This document shows positions 58,497 through 64,000 of a stretch of 64,000 nt of DNA, piece by piece; positions within the stretch are counted from its first letter, which is position 1, and every line of letters starts with the position of its first letter. The stretch is from Streptomyces cavernicola. GTDB lineage: Bacteria; Actinomycetota; Actinomycetes; Streptomycetales; Streptomycetaceae. The notes under the pieces are model-generated. The model saw nothing but the letters and a program-made list of their open reading frames with translations. It searched no databases and was not told where the DNA came from. The translations under genes and the position numbers were made by a program. The stretch is taken from contig NZ_JASCIQ010000025.1 in assembly GCF_029968035.1 (NCBI RefSeq), positions 1 to 64,000 of the forward strand. The letters run 5' to 3'.

Positions 58497-59882
58497 ATGA
58501 CGACAACCGACCTGCCAACCACCGTCCCCTATCGGGAGGTGACGGACGCCAACGGCCGCACGTACCGCGTTGGCGAGACCGACATCGACATCATGGGGCG
58601 CAAGCGCAAGTGGATGGTCATCCTGCCGTGGGTGGGCATGATGGGCATCAGCTCCGCTGAGTACGCGTTCGCGTCCGCGGAGGACACCCTGCACACCGCA
58701 CACCACTGGGCCAGCGGCCACATCTTCTGGATGATGACCGTCTGGGTGTTCTTCCAGGCCGCCGTGGCCTTCCCCGCCGGACGGCTGCGTGAGAGCGGCA
58801 AGCTGCCGGCCCGCTGGGCGATGATGCTCGGCTCCGTCGGCACCCTGCTCGGCTATCTGTCCCTGGCGTACGCCCCGCACGTGGTGTTCGCCTACCTCGG
58901 CTTCAGCATGTTCAGCGGCATGGGCGCAGGCATGGTGTACGCCACCTGCGTCAACATGGTCGGCAAGTGGTACCCGGAGCGCAGGGGCGGCAAGACCGGC
59001 TTCGTGAACGGCGGTTTCGCCTACGGTTCCGTGCCCTTCGTGTTCATCTTCACCGGGGTCATGGACCTGTCCAACTTCCGTACGGTGCTTCTACTGGTGG
59101 GGCTTTTCCTGGCCGCCGTGGTGGCCGGAGCCGGCTTCTTCTTCAAGGACCCGCCGAAGAACTGGTGGCCCGCCGAGATCGACCCGCTGAACCCGCCGGA
59201 CGACCCGCGGGCCCGCCGCTCGCTGGAGAAGAACCCGCCGGCCGTGAAGCAGTACTCCCCCTTGGAGGCCTGGAAGACCGGCCGGGTGGCGCTGATGTGG
59301 TTCTGTCTGGCGTGCACCTCGGGCGTGAACATCTTCGGCATCGCCTTCCAGGTCGACATCGGCAAGGAGGCGGGCTTCGCCAGTGGAATCGTGGCCACCG
59401 CGATGTCGCTCAAGGCGATCGTCAACGGCACCGGACGCGGCGTCATCGGCTGGCTCTCGGACCGCTACGGCCGCAAGCAGTGCCTTCTGTACGTGTGCGT
59501 CATCCTGGGGCTCGCGCAGTTCGGCATCATCTGGTCGGCCACCACGCAGAACCTGCCGCTGTTCCTGACCTTCTCCGCGATCTCCGGGTTCGGCGGCGGC
59601 GCCATCTTCCCGATGTTCGCGGCGCTCACCGCCGACTACTTCGGTGAGAACAACAACGCCACCAACTACGGCATGGTGTACAGCTCGAAGCTCGTCTCCG
59701 GTCTGGGCGCGGGCATGGGCGCCGTGGTCGTGAGCGCCTGGGGCCACTCCGGCGCGTTCATCCTCGCGGGCTCGATCTCGTTCTTCGCCGGGTTCGTGGC
59801 ACTGTTCCTGACCCCGCCGGGACGGCCCAAGTCCAAGAAGATCACGCCCAATCCGCAGCCCATCAGCAGGGACGCGCACTAG
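58497..59882 (+). CDS. OFA-family MFS transporter (oxalate/formate type)
   Basis: A 461-residue major-facilitator protein with twelve predicted helices. After a 40-residue cytoplasmic start, WMVILPWVGMMGISSAEYAFASAEDTL begins helix 1; MFSGMGAGMVYATCVNMVGKWYPERRG and IGWLSDRYGRKQCLL are MFS signature loops of the OFA group, whose model member is the oxalate/formate antiporter. As last gene of the operon it would import oxalate, possibly in exchange for formate. ATG at 58497 with GAGGGG upstream, 116 bases after the synthetase gene. Followed by a strong terminator. Confidence 0.88.
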   Translation: MTTTDLPTTVPYREVTDANGRTYRVGETDIDIMGRKRKWMVILPWVGMMGISSAEYAFASAEDTLHTAHHWASGHIFWMMTVWVFFQAAVAFPAGRLRESGKLPARWAMMLGSVGTLLGYLSLAYAPHVVFAYLGFSMFSGMGAGMVYATCVNMVGKWYPERRGGKTGFVNGGFAYGSVPFVFIFTGVMDLSNFRTVLLLVGLFLAAVVAGAGFFFKDPPKNWWPAEIDPLNPPDDPRARRSLEKNPPAVKQYSPLEAWKTGRVALMWFCLACTSGVNIFGIAFQVDIGKEAGFASGIVATAMSLKAIVNGTGRGVIGWLSDRYGRKQCLLYVCVILGLAQFGIIWSATTQNLPLFLTFSAISGFGGGAIFPMFAALTADYFGENNNATNYGMVYSSKLVSGLGAGMGAVVVSAWGHSGAFILAGSISFFAGFVALFLTPPGRPKSKKITPNPQPISRDAH

Positions 59883-59912
59883 GCCCCGCTGTTCGTTCCG
59901 TACCTCCCCTAC

Positions 59913-59945
59913 GAAGAGCCCCCGGCGCGCTGCCGGGGGCTCTTC
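59913..59945. terminator. bidirectional terminator
   Basis: GAAGAGCCCCCGGC and its complement (14-bp perfect stem, 5-base loop) between the convergent transporter and isomerase genes, 30 and 28 bases from their stops. Confidence 0.85.
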
Positions 59946-59972
59946 GGGTGCGTACTGGGGTGTTCCGGGGTG

Positions 59973-61034
59973 TCAGTCGCTCTCCCGCAGGGAGTGCAGG
60001 TGCTCGCTCGACTTGCGGGCGAACTCGAGGGAGTCGACCGGATTGTCGTGCTCCGCCTGCCAGTGGTGGTAACGCCGGCCGATCGGGGTGCGGTTGGTCA
60101 CCTCGGACAGGAACCGCCGGTAGTCGATGTCGCCGTCGCCCACGTCCACCATCCGGTAGCCGTCCCTGGCCGCCTCGTCGTGCTCGCCGTCCTTGACGTG
60201 GAACAACGGATACCGATGCGGCTGCTTCAGCACGTAGTCCAGCGGCTCGAACGGCGCGGGCGTGCCGTCGACGCGCTTGGAGAAACGGAACTGCGCGGCG
60301 TACGCCCAGTAGATGTCCATCTCCAGATACACCAGGTCCGGGTCGGTCTCGGCGAGCAGCACGTCGTAGAGCCGCACGTCGGGCCGGTCCGTCGCGAACG
60401 AGAACTCCTCGGCGTGGTTGTGCTGGTAGAACTTCATGCCGCGCTTCTTCGCCGCCGCGCCGTACGCGTTGAACTCCTCGGCGCAGCGCTTCCAGCCGTC
60501 GACGGTCGTGCCGTAACGCCAGGGGCCCGAGGCGGTGCCGATGTGCTGGAGGCCGAGGGCCTGCGCCTCGTCGAGGACCTTCTCCAGGTTCTGCGCGAAG
60601 GTGTACGCGTTCGGGTCGTCGGAGTAGTAACCGACGTGGCTGCCGATGGGGTTGAGGCCGTGGTCGGCAGCGAGGCTCTTGAGCTGGGCGAGGGTGATGG
60701 GGCCTGCGGTGCCCTGGGTGTAGCCGGCGAACTCGATCTCGTCGTAGCCGTACGCGCTCAACTTCTCGAAGACGGGGGCGAATCCGAGGGTGGAGACCTT
60801 GTCGCGGAGGCTGTAGAGCTGGATGCCGAGGCGGCCGGGCGGCAGGACGGGGCTGCCCGTGGCGCCGGCGGCCGTGGCCGGCGCGCCGCTCGACGAGGTG
60901 GCGGACGCGGTGCCGGCGGTCGCGCCGGCGAGGGCCGCGGCGGTGGCTCCCGCGGCGACGCCGAGCATGCCGCGGCGGCTGAGTCTGCGGGCGAGTTCGG
61001 GGTCGGACGCGGACGTGCGGGAGTAGCGGGGCAT
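59973..61034 (-). CDS. Tat-exported sugar-phosphate-isomerase-like TIM-barrel protein
   Basis: A 353-residue AP-endonuclease-2/xylose-isomerase-type TIM barrel, preceded by a Tat signal (RRLSRRGMLGVAAGATAA). Barrel strands carry the usual metal-site residues (YDEIEFAGY, IGSHVGYY, FYQHNHAEEF, YLEMDIYW, LFHVKDGEHD). Streptomyces annotate it as sugar phosphate isomerase/epimerase, though an exported enzyme is more likely to act on free sugars or keto-sugars. ATG 61034 with GAGGAG upstream is chosen over 61055. Downstream of the phosphodiesterase gene on the same strand. Confidence 0.88.
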   Translation of the reverse strand: MPRYSRTSASDPELARRLSRRGMLGVAAGATAAALAGATAGTASATSSSGAPATAAGATGSPVLPPGRLGIQLYSLRDKVSTLGFAPVFEKLSAYGYDEIEFAGYTQGTAGPITLAQLKSLAADHGLNPIGSHVGYYSDDPNAYTFAQNLEKVLDEAQALGLQHIGTASGPWRYGTTVDGWKRCAEEFNAYGAAAKKRGMKFYQHNHAEEFSFATDRPDVRLYDVLLAETDPDLVYLEMDIYWAYAAQFRFSKRVDGTPAPFEPLDYVLKQPHRYPLFHVKDGEHDEAARDGYRMVDVGDGDIDYRRFLSEVTNRTPIGRRYHHWQAEHDNPVDSLEFARKSSEHLHSLRESD

Positions 61035-61100
61035 GCGGGAACTCCTCGTGGTCACGGGGCGTTGTCAGTGGTGTCTGGTTGAGTTGTTCTCAGCCGCCGA

Positions 61101-62504
61101 TCAGCAGTGCAGACCGGCGAGTTGGAGCAGCAGCGACTTCACATCGGTGGCCCGGAGCGGGCCGGTGACAGCGCGGGGGGTGGAGCACAGGATGAGCGGA
61201 CCGTCGTTCGGATCGTCGGGAAGGCGCCCATGGCTGCCGCGAATAGGTGAGGCGTCCAGCGGCACCACCGCCATGCGGTAGCGCATCCCGAGTTTCTTTC
61301 GGGCCAGCGCCTTCGCGGCCTTGACCTTCACATACGGGTCGAGGGGATCCATGAACAGCTCGACCGGGTCGTAGCCCGGCTTGCGGTGGATCTCCACAAG
61401 CTGCGCGAAGTCAGGTGCCCGTGCGTCGTCGAGCCAGTAGTAGTACGTGAACCAGGCGTCCGGCTCCGCGACGGCGACGAGTTCGCCGGCGCGCGGATGG
61501 TCGAGTCCGTACTCCTTCTTGCCCTCGTCGCCCAGGAGTTGATCGATTCCCGCCAGGCCTTGGAGTGCTTCACGAGCGGCGTCGAGATCTTCTGGGCGGC
61601 GGACGTACACATGGGCGATCTGGTGGTCGGCGACGGCGAAGGCACGGGACGCCATCGGGTCGAGGTACTCCATGCCGTCCTGGGTGTGGACCTCGAGGAG
61701 CCCTGCGCGGCGCAGGGCGCGGTTGATGTCGACGGTGCGGCTGACCTTGGTGATGCCGTACTCGGAGAGCGCGACGACGGTGCGGCCCTCGCGGGCGGCG
61801 TCGTCGAGGAGAGGGGCCAGGGTCTGGTCCAGGTCGGTGGCGGCCTTGTGGGAGCGCGGATCGTCGGGACCGTAGCGCTGCAGGTCGTAGTCGAGATGAG
61901 GGAGGTAGCAGAGCGCCAGGTCGGGGTTGCGGGTGTCGATGATGTGGCGGGTCGCGTCGACGATCCACTGCGAGGAGACGATGTCGGCGCCGGGGCCCCA
62001 GAAGTGGAAGAGGGGGAACGTGCCGAGTTTCTCGGTGAGTTCATCGTGCAGGGCCGGGGGCCGGGTGTAGCAGTCGGGTTCCTTGCGGCCGTCGGCGTAG
62101 TAGACGGGACGGGGGGTGACGGTGATGTCGGTGTCTGCGCCCATGGCGTACCACCAGCAGATGTTGGCGACGGTGTAGCCGGGGTGGGCGCGCCGTGCGG
62201 CGTCCCACAGTTTGTCGCCGGAGACGAGTCCGTTGTGCTGGCGCCACAGGAGTACGTCGCCGAGCTCGCGGAAGTACCAGCCGTTGCCGACGATGCCGTG
62301 CTCGGCGGGTGGGGCGCCGGTGAGGAACGTGGACTGGGCGGCGCAGGTCACCGCAGGCAGGACGGTGCCGAGTTCGGCTTTCGAGCCGTCCTCGGCGAGG
62401 GACTTGAGGCGCGGCATGTGGGCGAGGAGACGGGGGGTGAGGCCGACGACGTCCAGGACGAGCAGAGGGGTGGGCGCGGCTGTCGGGTCCGGCGCTTGCG
62501 TCAT
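61101..62504 (-). CDS. alkaline-phosphatase-family phosphodiesterase (EboF-like)
   Basis: A 467-residue nucleotide pyrophosphatase/phosphodiesterase-fold protein. The first metal Asp is in VLDVVGL; the nucleophile Thr is in LPAVTCAAQSTFLTG; later metal residues lie in CYLPHLDYDLQRYG, VALSEYG and AVADHQIAHVYV. No signal peptide, so cytoplasmic. It overlaps the eboE stop by four bases (ATGA), so translation is coupled. Its position within TatD, EboE, phosphatase identifies it as the phosphatase of an Ebo-type cluster. Confidence 0.87.
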   Translation of the reverse strand: MTQAPDPTAAPTPLLVLDVVGLTPRLLAHMPRLKSLAEDGSKAELGTVLPAVTCAAQSTFLTGAPPAEHGIVGNGWYFRELGDVLLWRQHNGLVSGDKLWDAARRAHPGYTVANICWWYAMGADTDITVTPRPVYYADGRKEPDCYTRPPALHDELTEKLGTFPLFHFWGPGADIVSSQWIVDATRHIIDTRNPDLALCYLPHLDYDLQRYGPDDPRSHKAATDLDQTLAPLLDDAAREGRTVVALSEYGITKVSRTVDINRALRRAGLLEVHTQDGMEYLDPMASRAFAVADHQIAHVYVRRPEDLDAAREALQGLAGIDQLLGDEGKKEYGLDHPRAGELVAVAEPDAWFTYYYWLDDARAPDFAQLVEIHRKPGYDPVELFMDPLDPYVKVKAAKALARKKLGMRYRMAVVPLDASPIRGSHGRLPDDPNDGPLILCSTPRAVTGPLRATDVKSLLLQLAGLHC

Positions 62505-63796
62505 GGCAGTTCCTTGAGGCCGAGGTCGACGAGGAGATCGCGGGCGAGGGTGAGTTCGGCGGCGATGCCGTCGGCGAGCTGGCTGCGGGCGCGCGGCCGC
62601 AGCGCGGCGGGCAGGGCCTGCCAGGTGTAGGTCTCGACCTCCAGGTGGCGGGTGCGCGGATGGGCGCCGCCGACCAGGCGGGCGAGGGTTTCGCGGAGCA
62701 CGGACAGGGTGGAGGTGAGCGGGGGCGCGGGCGCGGCGTGCAGGGGTACGTGGAAGTGGGCGCGCCAGGGGCCGGTTTCGGGCAGCGCGTCGCCGGAGAG
62801 GGCGGGGCCGAGGTCGTCGGTGCCGTGCAGCGTTCCGGCGGTGCGGGTGCGGGTCTGGTGCAGAAACCGGGGCTCGTCGAAGGCGGACAACGCCTCGCGG
62901 ACTTCGGGTAGTTGGGGGTGTTCGGCGTGCAGGGCGGCGGACAGCTGGGCCTTGGGGACGGCTATGCCGGCCGTGTCCAGGGCGTCGAGAGCGGTGTGCG
63001 GATCTTCGAAGGAGGTGGCGAGATGACAGGTGTCGATGCAGATGCCGATGCGGTCGGGGGTGTGCGGGGGATCAAGTGGCTTCGGCGCGGCCTGAGTTGG
63101 GTGCGCCGCCTGGCGGGGGTGCGCCGCGGCGCCCGGTGCGCCCGCCGGGGCGGGCGTGGTGGTGGCGCGGCGGTGGAGCTCCTCGCGTACGGCGGTGAGC
63201 GGGGCGATGGCGTCTGCGGTGGTCTCGACGATGCAGCCGGGCTCGGGTTCGAGGCCGATGCGGATGGAGCGGCCGGTGAGCTCCTCCAGGGCGTCGAGCC
63301 GCTCGGCGAGGCTGACGAGGGCGTCGCGTGCGGTGGCGGCGTCCCGTTCGGTGAACGGGGTGCGCCAGGCAAGGGGAAGCGTGGAGATGCTGCCTTCCCT
63401 GACGTCGTCGGGCAGCAGCGCCGTGAGCAGCCTGGCCAGGTCGGTGGTGTGGGTCAGCCGTTCGGCGTCGGTCCAGTCCGGCTTGTAGACCCGGTACTTG
63501 ACCTCGTCGGCGCCGAACCCCTCGTAGGGGAAGCCGTTGAGGGTGACCACTTCGAGGCCGCGCCGGTCGAGGTCGGCGCGGAGTTCGCGCAGGGCGGCCG
63601 GGTCGGAGGTCAAGGCGCGGGCGGCGTCGCGAGCCAGCCACAGACCGATGCCGAGCCGGTCCCGGCCGAGCCTGCGGCGGACCGGCTCGCAGTACTCGCG
63701 CAGCTGCGCGCGGACTCCGTCGAGGGTCTCGGCCGGGTGGACGTTGGTGCAGTACGCGAGGTGGACGACGGAGCCGTCGGGGTGCCGGAAGCGCAT
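62501..63796 (-). CDS. eboE: metabolite traffic protein EboE
   Basis: A 431-residue xylose-isomerase-like TIM barrel of the EboE family. It begins VHLAYCTNVHPAETLDGVRAQL, then GIGLWLARDAARAL, VVTLNGFPYEGFGADEVKYRVYKPDW and SISTLPLAWR, all strongly typical of EboE. Metal-type residues in IRIGLEPEPGCIVETT and GICIDTCHLATSFED. An inserted Pro/Ala-rich loop (about 230-265) is a local expansion. The Ebo set moves secondary-metabolite precursors across membranes in cyanobacteria; its role in Streptomyces is unclear. Three bases after the upstream TatD-like gene. Confidence 0.88.
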   Translation of the reverse strand: MRFRHPDGSVVHLAYCTNVHPAETLDGVRAQLREYCEPVRRRLGRDRLGIGLWLARDAARALTSDPAALRELRADLDRRGLEVVTLNGFPYEGFGADEVKYRVYKPDWTDAERLTHTTDLARLLTALLPDDVREGSISTLPLAWRTPFTERDAATARDALVSLAERLDALEELTGRSIRIGLEPEPGCIVETTADAIAPLTAVREELHRRATTTPAPAGAPGAAAHPRQAAHPTQAAPKPLDPPHTPDRIGICIDTCHLATSFEDPHTALDALDTAGIAVPKAQLSAALHAEHPQLPEVREALSAFDEPRFLHQTRTRTAGTLHGTDDLGPALSGDALPETGPWRAHFHVPLHAAPAPPLTSTLSVLRETLARLVGGAHPRTRHLEVETYTWQALPAALRPRARSQLADGIAAELTLARDLLVDLGLKELP

Positions 63797-63799
63797 GGG

Positions 63800-64000
63800 T
63801 CACTCCCCTCCGCGCCGGATGGAGTTCCCTTCGTGTGTGGCACCTGTCTCCTTGCCCGGCGGGTCGAGGACGAGGCGGCCGCTGAGTCCGTAGAAGGTGA
63901 CGGGGTTCTGCCACAGGACCTGGTCGACGTCGGCCTCGGAGAAGCCCGCCGCGAGCATGGCCTCGGCGACCTTGCGGGTCTTCAGGGGGTCGCTTCTGCC
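63800..64000 (-). CDS. TatD-family hydrolase of the Ebo cluster, 3' end only
   Basis: The last 66 codons of a gene running past the window. The reading is RKVAEAMLAAGFSEADVDQVLWQNPVTFYGLSGRLVLD, which matches the C-terminus of TatD-like metal-dependent hydrolases (QVLWQNPVTFYG) found beside eboE. The N-terminus lies outside, so size and catalytic residues cannot be checked. Confidence 0.75.
   Translation of the reverse strand, partial: GRSDPLKTRKVAEAMLAAGFSEADVDQVLWQNPVTFYGLSGRLVLDPPGKETGATHEGNSIRRGGE

Overview
The window is high-GC actinobacterial DNA and almost certainly a Streptomyces chromosome. Evidence: G/C-rich third codon positions, frequent GTG/TTG starts, SsgA-like and WhiB-like proteins, a Tat-exported small laccase, a GH64 glucanase, DUF6907 proteins and dense intergenic GC-rich repeats. 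The gene set is accessory metabolism and secretion; I see no rRNA, replication origin or ribosomal protein operon, and one tRNA.

Layout. 0-3.5 kb: APC amino-acid permease, MerR regulator with a duplicated 3' tail, lipoprotein. 3.5-9.8 kb: leftward beta-oxidation cluster (AMACR-type racemase, LCAD-like acyl-CoA dehydrogenase, thiolase, FadB-like protein), bounded by a tandem operator at its promoter and a 20-bp stem terminator. 9.8-15 kb: MmcQ/YjbR protein, saccharopine-dehydrogenase-like reductase, endonuclease V, YciI protein, BNR-repeat exported protein, SsgA-like protein. 15-20 kb: ABC-F protein behind a palindrome-controlled promoter and long leader, a UvrA-like pseudogene, dimethylargininase, acyl-ACP desaturase behind a phased triple operator. 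20-24.5 kb: WhiB-like protein, VOC protein, GH64 glucanase with a LacI-type palindrome and its probable LacI regulator. 24.9-26.8 kb: an intact-looking IS200/IS605 element with divergent tnpA and tnpB. 27.3-33.3 kb: small laccase divergent from a secreted ThuA-PQQ sugar dehydrogenase and a cupredoxin/Ig-like/DUF1080 protein. 33.6-36.6 kb: divergent polymerase-domain and ATP-dependent ligase genes (NHEJ type) and a 2OG-Fe(II) oxygenase. 36.6-44.7 kb: two DUF3048 proteins flanking a secreted beta-helix protein, N-formylglutamate amidohydrolase, SDR, orphan cytochrome b. 44.8-46.2 kb: two truncated genes lying head to head. 46.3-49.2 kb: universal stress protein, PH-domain protein, two DUF6907 proteins behind a hairpin that would cover the ribosome binding site, tRNA-Leu(GAG). 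49.4-59.9 kb: divergent oxalate/acyl-CoA locus (aldehyde dehydrogenase, sucD, sucC to the left; TPP enzyme, frc, NDP-forming acyl-CoA synthetase, OFA-family transporter to the right) around a central inverted repeat. 60-64 kb: leftward Ebo-type cluster (TatD-like, EboE, phosphodiesterase, TIM-barrel isomerase), cut by the window edge.

How the genes may work together. The oxalate locus forms a coherent import, activation and decarboxylation route. The 27-33 kb locus could couple extracellular sugar oxidation by a PQQ enzyme, through a cupredoxin, to oxygen reduction by the laccase, with ThuA and DUF1080 domains handling 3-keto sugars. That is inference, but it is the most novel-looking arrangement here. 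Intergenic spaces are filled with three related GC-rich repeat families, many tipped by the same GCTCCGC hairpin that also occurs three times beside the IS tnpA gene. Several promoters carry clear but unassigned operators.
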